64,000 nt of DNA from Trogon surrucura (GCA_020746105.1 CM036632.1:5580001-5644000); one strand, 5' to 3'; counted from the first letter of the stretch, positions 1-13,480 are shown. Notes: generated by a model not told the origin, from the letters alone. Program-made: numbers and translations.

Positions 1-3000
1 GCTGGAGAGAATTGCCAAGATTCGAAGGTATTAGAAGTGCTCCGGAACCGGAATGATTTAATGGTGTGATTACTTCTTAATGCGACACTTGCAAGGTTTT
101 TTATTAGATTTCCCCACCGCCCCATTCTTTCCTTCTGAATGCTGTAGAAACAGGCTAGCTTGAAATAAACACCTGGGGCTGTTATACTATATCACTCAGT
201 TTAATTAACTTTTAAATCATAAAATGTCACCTGGACACCTTTCTGAATTCTGCAGGCCTAAGAGACAGCAATAGCTGTAGCTCTGTTCAGTTACCACCTT
301 GGATAAAATCACCTTCTGGAGGCTACAGGGTTCTTCCCCATCCTTTCCTTCCCAACCTGCGACCCCTCCCTGCCAGATGTTCTTTCCCTTGAAGAGAATA
401 GCCTGTAACCAGTGAGTGGCTTCAGGCCTTGAAAATATGGTCTCGTTGAGTCGATGTCGGGTGGTATCCTTGTGACTTCAGGTCAGTGAAACAGCTCTCC
501 AGTGTCCAGATTAACTTTATACTGATGGATTTGTAGGCTCTGTATCCATATGGCAACTTCACATTTTTGATTGTGGGATGGTCTTGTCCAATGCGTGACA
601 GTCAGAGGAAGCCGTGCATTGGGATGGGAGGAAATATGTCCCATGGTGGTTTAAAGCACATTGGCAAGGAGGTCTCTGATACTAATTTGTGCTCTTCTCA
701 GATACAAGTTGTCTGCATACTGGTGGTTCTCCTCCCCTAAAAAAGCCCCAGCTGTGCATTTTCCATGTGTGTGGGCTTTAAAGCCAGTAAATGCGTATGG
801 GAGCATCTATCCATATGGAATTTTGTAGGCGTTTAGAGCAGAATAACAGGGGAGGGAGCTAAAACCTGACATTGTCTGGTCCCTTCCTTAGCCCCAAGGA
901 GGGAGCAGTCCAAGTGATCTGTGTCTCACAAGCCGAGCTGTTTGCTGAGCTGAGTCCACCCTGTGCACAGAAAGATGAATCTCAGAGAAATCATGTGTTA
1001 ACTGTTAGGGCTAATTCTTTAGGATCTTCATTATTTTTTTAAAAAAAAATAGTGCAGTTATTAGTACTGATGGAGAAGAGGAGCACAGAAGGGTTAGGAG
1101 GCAAAAAGATGGAGGTGCTGGGATTTGCTGAGCTCATCTGTGTTCGAAGTGCCAGATTTAAAGAAATGGTTGAGAGATGCCTTTGAGATGTCTAAGTGGA
1201 GAGCCAAGAGAAAAAAAACGGAGGAGATGGGAACTAAATCTGGAAACTATCTGAGTGTGGGAAGGGGAATGTTCACTGAAAGGGGCAGTGTTACAGAAGA
1301 AGGGACTGGGGACTGCCCCTGACGTGGATGTGGAGGTCAGCATTTTGTTAAAGGAACATGTGGACGTAAGGAACAGAAGAAGTGAGAAACTTTAAGGGTT
1401 AATAGTCCAGATACAAGTATGAAAAGACCTGCTGGTGAGAAATGGAGGGGTTGGGAAAGGCCACTGCAAAGGTCTGGCTTCTGGTAACCTCTGAGGCAGA
1501 GATTGAATTGATCGGCCATGCAACAATGTCGCTGCATCTGCTTCATCTTTATTTAAAGTTCTTCCTTTTCTGTGTGAGCTCTTTCCACAGCCTCAGCAGT
1601 GTGAGTGAGCTGGGCTGCTGTCAGCTCTGTACCGTCCTGCTGTGCGCTGGTCCCTCCTTTGATGGTACGTTTTTCACCGTCCGGGTTGTTACCCTCCAAC
1701 TTGTCTGATTTGCAGAAACCCGGGTGATTCTTAAGCTTTGTCAGGTTTTTCTTTTTTCTTCCCTGTCTTCTGCTTTGAATGCCTTAGAAACAGGAAACCT
1801 ACATAAATGCAATTCAAACAAAAAGATTCCTGAGAACATTAGTGTGGAGTGCAAACGTCATCCTTGCAGGAGTATGTGGGATGGTTGTTACAAGGCCCTT
1901 GGCAGCTCCAGTGATGATGAATTTGCAAGTTATCATTAAGCTCCCAGGATTTCTCTCTGCCAGTCAATGTGCAAGTTAAAAAGCTCCACCATTTCCATAA
2001 GATAGGGAAGGAGGTGGGTTGGGGCATGGGAGCGAGCCGCGTTTCAGTGAGGCATGGGCATGCAGTCAGCTCTGAGCAAGGGAGGAGCCATTCAGTTAGG
2101 ATGCTGTGTTTTGATCTCTTTCCTTTGCAGCTTTTCTGACGAAGTTTTCCATCTTTTTCTCCCTGTCTGTGAAATGGGAGTGAGCTGAAGTGGCCGTTTC
2201 ACATTGCTGTGTTGCTGGGAGTCGCCTGACATTGGTGCATTGTTTCATCCCGGGGAAGGTCAGATGTGGTGCTGGGGGGAGCAACCGCCGGGAGCTCCCT
2301 GGAAATAATCAATAAAGGGAATGTGGGAGCCGAGCGAGCAGGACTGAGAGATAACATCTAGCCCATGTTTAATAAGAAGGGGAGAGAGACGCAGGGCTGG
2401 GAAGTGGGGGATGGTGGTAAGAAAGCCAAGACCTGGTGAGAAACAGTATGATAATGAGGCATAGGTGATGGCAAAATGATAAGTCAGCAGAACTGGACGG
2501 GGCGGTAATGTCCAGCTTTTCAATTCCAGGCAGGTACTGCTGCGTTTGCAGCCGTGGCTCCTCAGGAGCAGAAGACGTGCGCCTCTGAATGTGAAACCGA
2601 GAGCAAGGGGACAGGAAAGGGACGGGGAGCTGGGGACCAGGTTGCGCTCGCTGCCCGACGCTAGGAGCACAGGAGGTGCACGGAGGGAGCGGGACACCCA
2701 GAGCCCGAGGGAGGGAGCGAAGGGTGCGTTTGCTCCTTGGGCTCTGTTAGGTTCATGGACCAGGGGTCCGTGGGAGCAGTGCTGCTGCCCCCTTGGACAG
2801 TGTCGTGCCCTATCATGGAGGTGCAGAGTGAGCTCAGAGAACCTGGTGCAGTTACCCTTTGTTTCCACGTACGTGGCTTGGCGATGTTACAAGTGCTCTG
2901 CAGGCTGGGTATGAGTGGGCCTGTAGCAGACCTGTACACGCAGAGCCAAAAATTCATAGCCTCCCAAAAAAGAGCTGAGTTGGATGTGTACACCTACTGT

Positions 3001-4371
3001 AAGGCCACTGGAGCAAGAGAGGGATGAAGAAGTCTCTATATTTTTATTTCAGGTTCGGGAGCCTGCAGCCCCTGAACCTGTAATTTGCTGACAAAGGCGT
3101 AGCTGAGTTCAGGGTTTCCTGTAAATACACAAAATGCTGTTTCACAAGAAGCCCTGTCTCTTAACACAGGCTCTGTCTCCAGGGATGGTCTCTCCTGGTT
3201 TCTCAGCAGCAGTCCTGTAGGCCAGCTGCCCCAGGACTCTCTCTCCACATTTCCATCTCACATCAGCAGGGCTCGAGTGGTGTCCAGTGAGTTCAGACCC
3301 TTTTGGAGACCCTCCCGGAACGCTTTGGCTGGCAGACAGTCGCGGCAGCCTGTGCCCTGCAAGGCAGCTGGTGTTCCTCCCCGGGGCTGTGGCCAACAGT
3401 GGGAAGCCACGGGCACATGGGCAGCCTTGGCTTCAACCCCATGCTTCCCGGGAGCCTGTCCTGACCGCCTCTCCGTGTTTTGCAGCATCTGTCTCGGTGT
3501 CCCCACCTCTTGAGTATTTATTGTGCTTACATTGCTGTACCGCGCTCCATCCTCCCTAGCCGGCGCTCATTAAAAGGTAATATCCAAGATTGAGCCTTCT
3601 GCACCCTCTCAAGGGAAGCCGTTCTCATGTGCTGGCAAGTTTTGGTGGTTCATTCCTACCAACCCAGGTATGCATCCGTACCAAGAAGACAGAACCGCAC
3701 GGGTGCCTGTTGGTAACTGTTGAAAAGGCAGGGAATGAAGCCATCTCTGTGGCTGGTGGTTGTATCTGCTCTGCACTGTGTGGTGGGAACTGTGTGTGTG
3801 GTTGTGTTTACCCACGTGCTACAATCATACTGATCTGAAGGTAAACACATAGAAATACCTGGGTTTAGCAGAGATAGGTGGAACATGCCTACACATTCAT
3901 GGGGATGTGGGAATGAGCATGTTGTCGAGCAATGCGATGGCAGTCCCCAATAATCCCCTGGAGGGAATCATGCTAATACTGTGACTGTTCCAGCCATGGC
4001 TTGCAGATCCCACTTTAAAAAGAAAAGTTGCTCTGCTTAACGTATTTTGCTTCATCTATCCCTCCAGCCTTCCTCCACCGAAAATAATTTTGACTGCTCA
4101 AGTCTCAGAATAGACAAGCTTGCTGTTTCAGACTGATTTAAGATCTTCCCCTTAGTGTCACGAAGTCGAGAAACAGACATTCATCCTGTTGGGAAAGGAA
4201 GATGCATTGCTTTCCATTGGCCCCAGAACTTGCATCTAGTCTGGGAAGTCCTAAATTTAATGCGCTGTTGTTTAGTGCTGTGTTTTCCTACAGAAACTCT
4301 ACTTGCTGTTGGTTTAAAAGATCTCTGGACTTAAGCTAGCAAAGGAAACTTGGCGTGACCAGCATAGAATG

Positions 4372-4387
4372 TATATATATATATATA
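4372..4387. repeat. (TA)8 microsatellite
   Basis: Eight TA units stand immediately before the CR1 fragment at 4,388. Confidence 0.95.
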
Positions 4388-4612
4388 GGACATGAGGAAA
4401 AATTTCTCCACTGAAAGGGTTGTCAGGCACTGGAACAGGCTGCCCGGGGAAGTGGTTGACTCACCATCCCTGGGGGTATTTAAAAGCTGTGTAGATGTGG
4501 TGCTTGGGGACATGGTTCAGTCCTGGACCTGGCATTGCTGGGTTAATGGTTGGACTCAATGATCTTAAAAGTCTTTTCCAACTTAAACGATTCTATGGTT
4601 TTCTGATTCTAT
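4388..4612 (+). mobile_element. CR1 LINE 3' end fragment
   Basis: The fragment begins at AGGACATGAGGAAAAATTTC, includes the CR1 block around GGAACAGGCTGCCC, and ends with TTGGACTCAATGATCTTAA, TTCCAACTTAAACGATTCTA and a short ATTCTAT tail. It sits directly against a (TA)8 run at its 5' side. It differs from the 52-kb copy, so it is a different or older subfamily. Confidence 0.92.
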
Positions 4613-6874
4613 ATACGTGGAATAAAAATTATCCAATCTTGAAAACATTTATAAACTAAGCTTTGGAATATCCAGTCTCTGATGACTCTCATTTCCCTAT
4701 TTCTTTTTAACTTGGTGCCATGTTTCACACTCAGAAAGCCCAGCTCAGGGTGGACTGGCTGTGCGAGCAGTTGCAGCACAAAGCCGTGCTGCCTTGGGTG
4801 ACCAAGCCCTTTGCTTCTCCACCGTGTAAATCTTCCCATACAGAGCTGAGATGCTGCAGAGCAAGGACACAGGTAGAGCTGGCATGACCCTTGGTTTTTT
4901 GTATTTTATTGTCATGGCCAGCACAGCTAGATATGTGGATTCAGGAACAAGCAAAATGTTCTGTTTTTCAGTCCAAGGTTTTCTGACTGTCTTTTAATGT
5001 TGGAAAGCAGAATCTCTTGAATTGTCTTCTATTTTTTCTTCTTTTTTTTTATTTTTTTCAGAACAAGCTGTTTAATATTAACGCTGATTACCCAGTTGCT
5101 CATTTCAAGGAGAGCAATAGCAACTTTCAGAGCTTTGGGGACTTAATTTTCTTCTAGGTTTATGGACAGCTGCCCAGATCTCTCCAACATGGTTTCTTTT
5201 CTTCCTCATCTGTATTCTTCCAGAGAACTTTAAAGATAATTGAGTGTAAGATATTGCGCATCAATCCTTGGGTTTTCCCGTCTTTTCTGTCTCTTTATTA
5301 AATATAACAGTGTGTTCATGATATTTTTAATATTTTTGCAGAAGATCAAGCCAGTCAGGAAACGGTTACAATACACTGGGAAGGGAGACGTATTTGACAT
5401 ACTTGTCTATGAACCATCAGCATCTAGGGGGTGATAGTGGATAAGGTAAGGAAGAGTTGCCTGAAGAACATTTAGAGAGGGAAAATAAGAGAAAGCTTCA
5501 TTCTCCCAAGGCATTACCTGAGGAGGATCTACTCCAAATTACCAACAGACAGTGTTTTACTAGCTCAGAACTATAAATGAGTTGTGTTTCAGTTTGAGTC
5601 TGCATGTGGAGCTTACAGTGCTCAAGTCCCTCCACCGTTCCCCCGGTATCCTGAGCTCCGTGCAAGAACTGAGTCCGCGTTTTGAGCGGGCGCCGTGGTG
5701 TCCCATTAAAGCATTAACACTCGGAGCGAGTGCTAAACCCTGATGGGTTTTCGACAGGCATCCATCCCCCTGGGAAGCAGGAGAAGTGTCACAAAGTGCT
5801 GTGTCAACAGGGGCCACTTAGCTTGCGCTGCTCCCGCTGTACATCATTTCTTACCGGTGCGTACCCGCTCTCCTCCTGGTAGCACGAGAAACACATGAAT
5901 CAATCATACTGCCTGCTCCGTGTCCTATAAATTAGAGAAAGATGCAGCTAGTTTGCCTTTTGGTATTGTGTGGTCTTTAATTGCCTCTCCATTAAATCAT
6001 CTGGTGTCCCTTTCTCCATCCCCTTTCATATCCATCTTGGAGAATGATGAGCAGTCGAGTGTGATATGCCCCGGAGGTGACTGTCAAAACACGCTGAATT
6101 ATGCAGAGGTCCGATATTCCCTTTCTTCTCTCTCTTTCTCCTTTGAATTTGGCTGGAAGAATAGTTGCAGCATTCGATTGGGAGGTCAGGATTGCCTTTT
6201 AGATTAGGTGGGAGACTTTGGATTTTACATCATTTAAAGCGTGAAACTTGACTAGTCTTTTCTATGTGTGGACGCTTTACATACTGTTGGTATAATTTTG
6301 GGGCTCTGTGGATCTCTCTGCTCATCCTGCTGTGAGTTCTGCTTGTTGCTTGCATTGTGTTCCCAAGTTTTTTGTTTACTTTCAAATGACTGACTTAATT
6401 AGCCTTCTGACAGCCATGTATTTTTGTGTAACCACATTTTGCAAGGGATTAATCCGATTTTCTTCCTACTTAAAGATCCCCAGAACTAGCGTTGTGCCAG
6501 CCTATGCAGTTCCCATCTCTCCCTGTCTATAACTACCATAAAACCAAGGTTTAAGAAACCTTCTCTCCCTCCGGGCAAAACACAAATTGGTGCACATAGG
6601 CTGTGCTGACCTGATCTTTGATGACCATGCTTGAGTTTGGTGGCAGCTCTCAGGTGCCAAGTGGCATCACCCAACTGTCCCCCTCCCCAGCAGAAGCAGA
6701 GCTCAGAGGAGTCAACCCCGGCTGGATCCATCCAAGCAGACCCTGATGGCAGGGCTGCGCTGCTCAGGGCAGGAGGTGGTTGTCCAGGGACTTGCCTTTT
6801 TAAAGCGCATTTCAGTCACAAAATTCAATTGACAGATTTCGCAATCTTAAACCTGGAGAGAGAGGAATGCGTTC

Positions 6875-6955
6875 CTGGGTGACCCACTCTCGGCGATCCT
6901 GCTTTGGTTGGACTAAACGATCTTTCAAAGTCCCTTCCAACCCCTGACATCTGTG
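6875..6955 (+). mobile_element. CR1 LINE terminal 3' fragment
   Basis: The short match to the CR1 3' end includes CCTGGGTGACCCA, GGTTGGACTAAACGATCTTT, and TCCCTTCCAACCCCTGACAT followed by CTGTGA. The left boundary is approximate. Confidence 0.75.
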
Positions 6956-6997
6956 ACCTGAGTGTCTTTTTGGCTTCTTTCAAGTAATCCAAGATTT

Positions 6998-7019
6998 TTA
7001 TTATTATTACTACTACTAT
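6998..7019. repeat. ATT/ACT trinucleotide microsatellite
   Basis: Three to four TTA units pass into TAC units (TTATTATTACTACTACTATC). Confidence 0.8.
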
Positions 7020-9960
7020 CTGGGACCTACACAAAATTATTGATGTTTGCTTTTGCCACCTGCCTAACGTGCGTTTTGCTGGTGCACAGCTTCTGGTGGA
7101 TACTGTTGCATAATTAAGCCCTGTTAATTTTGAACTCTGTGAGGAACATACACATGCGAAAATACAAAGCTTACGTGTGGAAAAAGGGCAAAATCAGCAG
7201 GAAAAGAGAGAGAGTATTTTCAACAGTGTCCTTTTAATTAGAGCGATAATTAATTCTTTCCCTGACATGCACATACAGATTACTCTTTTAAAATATTTCT
7301 ACTTGAAGTAAAATGACTTAAAGCTACATATCAGCAGAGCAGGTCATAAATCTAAAGGAGAAAGTTCCGGCTGCATGTATTTTGAGCACGCATTTTGAAT
7401 CCAAAATGGTCACTGGAAAATGTGCCATAAAATCTTAACTGCAAGGTGAGCAAAATACTCCTCAAAACTTGAGTGCTGAGAACAAGCAGAGGCTCTGTGC
7501 AGGCACAGGGGGCTGATACAGTGGAAAACGGAGTTAAATACATTTTGCACACACACAAGTTACATCAACTGTATTTTTTTCCAGGGGTCAAAACGCTTCT
7601 GACTGTTATTCTAGGTGCATTGTGTTTCCATAACTTTTTCTGGCATTGTGGACATTGAAGGTTGTTCTGGGAGGGTTCTCGTTTGGAGAATGGATGTGGA
7701 AGCAACAGGTCACTTTAGAAAGGGTGAGAGAAATCCAGAAGCAGGCTCAGATCAGAGGAGGAGGTGACAGAAGGGGCCGTGACAGTGCAGGCACCAGAGC
7801 TGGGTTGGACATGGCGTGGTGCAACCCAGACCAGCTCTCCTCAGCTTGGGGAGTAGGTGGCAGTGAGCCTCTGGTGACCTCATTTCTTTTCATGAGAAAC
7901 ATGGGTGGGTTATTCTGAGGGCGAAACGGGCTTGGTGTGAGGGTCTGAGCTTCATTTGTTGTGGTGGACTTCAGAGAACAAAGGCAAAGTAAGGGGAGAA
8001 GAGATGTGGTTCTGGAGAAACCTGTTGCTTTTACCATTTTTTGTTGGATTATCACACAATTCCCTTTAGATCTCCCTGCGCCCCTGTGTATCACTGCGTG
8101 CCAAACCCCAGCTTGCAGCTGATTGCTCCCAACGTAACATCACCGCACGCCTGCACCAGTGCCTTGGAGCCTCAGCGCTGTGGAAAGCTGCTGAAAAACA
8201 TTCTACACAGCAGGGAAGCATCTCACTGCTTCCTTGTAATTACACTTGTGAAAGTATCTCCATGGAGAAGCCCGGAGGACCTGCTCCTAGGTGGGAGATT
8301 CCTCCCGAGGGCTGATCCTGCAGGCAGGTAGTGCCAACCCTGCTCGGAGAATTGCATCGTTGAGCTGTGCTGCCCAGCCTGATTTTGATTTGATTTCTTA
8401 TGGCGGTGATTAAGACTACTCATTTAGGGACATAAAAGGAGTTGGCTCTCTAATTGCATGTACAGATGTTTCCAGGCATAAAGCAAAATGATGCAGGGAG
8501 GCTATAGCATCCTGCTCACCGTTCTGTACAGAGAGGCCAGTGCCAAAATGGGGAATTAAAAGGACAGACGGAAAAATAAAGCTAAGGAGCTTTTCTTCAC
8601 CTGTAAAGGCAATAATACTGGAATGGTCATGAAAGAAATGGAGAGAAAATGTGGTTGTGGGAGGATGGAGTTCATATTGTCCACGCTAGGTTATTTTGCT
8701 GCACTCAGGGCAGGCTCTGGGCCCTGAGTCAGTAATGCAGCCATTAAGACATCACCAGCCCAATCTCCAGTGGCGCTAATTAAGGGAAAAGAGTTTCTTC
8801 CTTTTACTTTTTGACAGGAGGGTTTCCACATATCACTTCATTTGGTTACTTTTCTCCAGAGATCAGCAGGCTGGGGAAATACTTTTTCCTTCTTCATTGC
8901 TGTTAATTAAGCTAGGTCTGAAACACCTTGGTGAACCTCAAGTGCGTGCTGCCTCCCCTCCTGCCTGTCTCGGTCTTAGTGAATTCCCACATGGCTGGAG
9001 AACCTGTCAAAGGCCTTTACAATCATCTTTGCTGCTTGCTGAATGGAGCAGCTTCATCTCCTTTGGAAAGAAATAATGGGTTTGCTCTTGTCCTTTTTAT
9101 GAGATCTCTCAACCTACAGTGCAGCAGATCCAAAGGAGCATTTTCTTTTCCACCCATCTTCTCTGGAAGTTGCACATGTGATCTGAGGGGGAGTGGTGTG
9201 GGCACACACCAGACTTCCCTGAATTGTTGGGATTTGCTCTTCACATCAATCCAGGCAGGTGTATCCCGTCCTCGTCCAGTGCCACACTTCAGCCATAAGC
9301 TCCAGTGCTTCTCCAGATACCGGAGGCTGCAGGTTTCTGTGGTGGGACCCACCCCTCCATAACTGCCTTTCTTCTTTTGTTTAACAGCTTCCAGTTTCGT
9401 TTCTTGCTTGCTCTTGTTCAGCACTTGGTACTGAATCTTGACTGGAGAGGTTGTCTAAGTAAATGCAGTCACGATGTGTGTCGTGCTGGGGAGATAAATG
9501 GTTAAATGTCTCACCTTCAGCTCAGAGCACTGACTTTTAGGGTCTTTTTATTGTTTCTTTCAGGGCACATCCAAGTTTGCAGAGCAGCTAAAGGTGATAG
9601 AGATGGCACCTTAATTGAAAGGAGTCAGAGCGTTGCATGTTTCTCTTGCATTAACATTCTGTGCATATTCCTTTTTAAACCCAAAAGCTCTGTCCACTGT
9701 TCCTTGCTGGCCTTCAGAAAGTGAACTCCTAGTAAAGGGCTTAAAAGGCAATATTAAAAGGGGAGAGAAAGAACTGAAAAGGGGATTACAAATCCAATAA
9801 AAATTGCTCTCAAGAGTAGACAGTATCTGCCGGACAGGAAATATATTTGAGTTTGTGACTAGCTGCAAAATACCTCAGCCACGGAAAGTCTCGAGCAGAG
9901 GGTAAGCCTTTTGCTCAGTTAATCATCAAAGACAAGCAGAGGACGCTCAGCTTGCACAGG

Positions 9961-10630
9961 GATCAAGTCCAAAGCCGCCTCATGCATATTGCAGCGGCTC
10001 CGTCCGTACGAGCGTTGGGGTGCTGATGGAGCAGCAGCCGCCGGGGAGAAATTTGCTGATGCCTCTTGGCGTGGGCAGCCTGCGATCGCGGAAATGAATG
10101 GCTTGGGTTTGGAAGGCGACAGCCAGCCTGCTTTGCGCTTCTTTCACCCGATGCTTGGGGTGCGTGGTGGTCACACGGGAATCTCTGGTGGTCTGGGGTT
10201 TGAATTGCTTGGAAAATGAGAGGTTTTGCGCTTTTGACCGGTGCTCGGGTGGTAACGCTGAGCTCAGCTTTCCTCTGGAGTGGAGGCAAGTTATTTGAGC
10301 GTCTCCAAAAGGCGTCAACGGCAGATGCTGTTTTTCGCATCCGACTGGTTTGTGAGGGATCGTTCGTTATCACGTTCATCCCATGCAGATTACCTATTCT
10401 GGATCTCACCACAGAGGGGAAAACGCTCTTACTCCCGTCGGCAGACAGCGGAGGCGGCAGCGGCTCTGACACCGCGCTTCGTTCCCTGAATGCTTTGTGT
10501 TTCAGGCTGAAAATTTTTAGTTTGGACCCGTTCTTTTTGTGGATGCTCTTTGTGCCTGTGTCTTTCATCCGAGGCGCAGAGCGAGCGGGGGTGGGAAAGG
10601 CAGGATGCTGGCGCAGCCCCCTCTCAGCAC
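9961..10630. other. CpG-rich patch inside the inferred MAD1L1 intron
   Basis: By hand I count about 45 CpG in 670 bases at roughly 52% GC, so the observed/expected ratio is near 1. Bulk vertebrate DNA is strongly CpG-depleted. No recognised exon or repeat explains it. Because stops are scarce here, overlapping open frames occur on both strands (201 codons on minus, 141 on plus) without recognisable domains. Confidence 0.55.
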
Positions 10631-11178
10631 ACCACGGATGAAGTGCCTTGTGTAGACTTCATTGGAGTCTTTCTAAGAGCATCTGCCTCCAGTTGGGGTA
10701 ATTAGTACTCTCAAGCTGTAGTAGTGAGTATCTCGTCGATGGAATATGAAACTGAGCAAAATGTCAGTTCAGCACTGTGTGGAGGCCTCACTGACACACA
10801 GGCTGCTTCTGAAATTGCTGGCGGTTTTTTTGAGTTAATTGCCTTTTTAATCACAGTGAAATTGCTTCTATTTGCATGAATATTCCAACAGCAGGATCAG
10901 TTTGCTCTTGTCACAGATACACACTACACATCACATTCAGTTTTGCTTAATACGCTTCATATTTGGAGGATCAAACTTTATTTCCTCTTGCTTCCCCCTG
11001 CTTGCCACAGGGTGGGCGAATGTTCTTTTATTTATTTCAAGAAACCTTCTCTCCTGCCCCTTACCTGCTGCCCAGCTCCCTGCAGGCACCTCCAGAATTA
11101 GAAAACAAAATTGTCTTAGAACAAAAGCTGGGGTGACTCGTCTTAATAATTAAAAAGGAAGCACCTTGTGCCTGCTTA

Positions 11179-11275
11179 CGGAATCACAGAATGTCAGGGG
11201 TTGGAAGGGACCTCAGAAGATCATCTAGTCCAACCCCCTGCCAGAGAAGGATCACACAGGAACGTGTCTAGGCCA
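11179..11275 (-). mobile_element. CR1 LINE terminal 3' fragment
   Basis: The reverse complement of the CR1 3' end: GGAATCACAGAATGTCAGGG, GGGACCTCAGAAGATCATCT, AGTCCAACCCCCTGCC and CACAGGAACGTGTC. Its inner end abuts a CpG-rich patch. Confidence 0.9.
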
Positions 11276-11279
11276 AGGC

Positions 11280-11575
11280 TGAGCCTCACGGTCAGCACAC
11301 GGCACGTGGGAGAAGTGCCGGTGGCAGCAGCGGATGTCACACGCGTGCCCTGGGGAGGGGAGGTGTGACTGACTCCTGGCTGCCGTCCTGCCGTTCGCTC
11401 TGCCATCGTCAGCGTGAAGTGCTCCTGACAGAGCGCAAACGGCATCGCTCACTCCTGGACAGTCGTCGTTACCACCGGTATCGCACGACGTCGGGATAAC
11501 TGCGGTGCGCGGGAATCTCTGCCGTGGATCGGAAGGTGGCTTGTGCAAACCACGCGGCAAATCGCCGTCACAGGG
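11280..11575. other. Dense CpG-rich patch next to a CR1 fragment
   Basis: My hand count gives about 32 CpG in 290 bases (about 11%), above base-composition expectation. It begins where the antisense CR1 fragment ends. It may be a short CpG island, or an unrecognised GC-rich element. A third small CpG cluster follows at 12,540-12,640. Confidence 0.55.
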
Positions 11576-12896
11576 CAAGGGGCAGCAGATGGGGACAGGG
11601 AGCGAAGGGACAGCGAGGAGCAGTGAGGCGTTGATCTCAGCAGCCTGTATCTCCATTATAACCCCGGATGCAGGCTTTGCTTGGCGCCACGGGAGGAGCT
11701 GGTACGGCCAGGGATGCTGGTGCCCAGCTTGTTCCCCTGAGCTCTCCCCGCCAGGGCAGAAGAGAGAACAGCGCTCTGAGCTGCCCTGGAGACCTGTCGT
11801 TGGCTTGTCAGCAGGAGGAGGATCTACATCCCCTAAGATGTTGGAAACAGCAGGCTGTGATGTTGGGGACGTAGGTTGTGCTGCCACGGGTGTCCCAGCT
11901 GCCCGAATGTTGGTAAGGTACAAGGAAAAGGTTGCTCAAAGTCAGCAGCACACCAGGACGGACACATCCACCTCCGAGGCGGTAAAGCAGTCGGAAACAG
12001 GCTAGACAATCAGTCATCTCGAACTGTCAAGCTTGAAGCAGAAAACATTGATTTTAATGGTAATTTCTGCATAAAAATTAATGGCGCAATAAAATCTTAA
12101 TTTGGAGTTTCAGAACAAATAATGCAATAGTAAAAGGCAGTATCGTGGAGTAATTTGAAAATGAATTAGGCCAATGGAATCAAACTCTTCCCACTGAGAT
12201 GCCTTTAATTGATCATCCCCGTAACAGCTAGTTTACAAACACATCATGAGAGCTCTTGCTGCCCTGGTACCTTCCAGGCAACACATCCAGCATCAATATG
12301 GAAACCAGTACGTCCGTCCACGTTCCTTCTGGGTCCCAGTGAGGCCGCGATGGGGAGGAAATAAATCAAGCACAGCCATGTGGTCGGTACAACATGAGTC
12401 TTTGAGGTTCAAACGGGAGAAAAGAACATTTTCCCTCAAGAAGCAGAAACCACGAGTCTAAAATTAGCCGAGCCCTTCGGATTGGCAATAGGCAAGTGGT
12501 GAATCCCTGTGGACCTTCCGTGCTGACAGCACTATTAATACATCAGCCGACTGCTTGGGCGAGGGTAGGGAGGGTTGTGCGTGGATCGCGAGTAATATGT
12601 TTTCGACGTCTGGTCTCGTTCGTCGGAGTGATACCAGGGGCTGAGCTGTGATACGGAGCAGGAATGCTAGAGCCTCTTTCTGAAATGTAAAAAAAAATTT
12701 GCTGCTTCTTACTTAATTACAGTCATGGCAGTTGCTATGTTGAAATGCTGCTTTAAAAGCCTTTGTGAGTAATTAGTGTCAAAAATATAAGATCTACAAA
12801 GCCATAAGCTCACAGCTTGGTAATATTACCAAGTACTAATTAAAAAAAGAAAAAAAGCAAAGTCTCTCTTTCATGATAAGATTTCCAGCACAGCAA

Positions 12897-13480
12897 AAGA
12901 TAAAAACGATGCAATTTGCAGATGATAGGAGGAATAAAAAGGAAACCTGAGAGAAGAATTGAGGAGAGAAGAAAGTCAATATCAACAAGGCTGTAGATCT
13001 CCGGGTGATTTGGTTAGGGTAAGGGAAGTGAAATACTGGAGTCTGAAGACAGAAATATAGTCAGGAATATATCCTGGGAGCATCCTCTGCTACGAAACAG
13101 AGATAAGAATGAAGATCAGGCACTATGAACGAGAGGGATAAAAATGCTGCTGTATTTGGGACTAAATAACCTGGCACAGCTCTCAGGAGCAGTAAAATAT
13201 TTCAGGAATGTCCCATCTGGTAGGTATAGAGAAATCTGCAAGTGGCAGCTTGTGAGGGACATGTGAGATCCCATCCATGTTCCTCCTGACCAGTCTGGAC
13301 CCCTTACTGGACTGGTGTTACAGAAGCAGACCCGTCTGGCAGAGAGAAACCAGGCTCACACGTAGCAGCTCAGAGAATTTGCTTATACTAAGATGAGGTG
13401 TTTATCCTTTGGAAAAAAGATTAAGAAGAGACCTCATTAAGGTATAAAGAAAACCCTGCTGGGAATAAAAGATCAAGGCT
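12897..13480 (+). mobile_element. Decayed ancient CR1 RT fragment
   Basis: The fragment is recognised by colinearity with the intact CR1 frame at 52 kb. GCAATTTGCAGATGATAGG (about 12,911) corresponds to the RT catalytic FADD segment near 52,000. TTTGGAAAAAAGATTAAGAA followed by GAGACCTCATTAAGGTATAA (about 13,409) corresponds to the segment near 52,522. The spacing is about 500 bases against about 520. The frame is destroyed by many changes. The boundaries are approximate and the subfamily is unknown. Confidence 0.65.

Noticed and set aside
2120..2270. Possible antisense MIR-like segment (CCCTGTCTGTGAAATGGGAG)
   Set aside because: A single matching word without the neighbouring motifs of the family.
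2260..2868. 202-codon minus-strand open frame
   Set aside because: It has no recognisable domain and overlaps open frames on the other strand in a GC-rich stretch. It is not supported as a gene.
5310..5434. Possible exon after TTTTTGCAG at about 5,340
   Set aside because: It has an acceptor-like start, but the translation does not resemble MAD1 or any protein I know and ends at a stop without a donor.
9963..10568. 201-codon minus-strand open frame
   Set aside because: It overlaps equally open plus-strand frames in the CpG-rich patch. It is basic and low in recognisable features, with no known domain or splice context.
11252..11923. 223-codon minus-strand open frame
   Set aside because: It runs through a CR1 fragment and a CpG-rich patch and has no domain or homology that I recognise.
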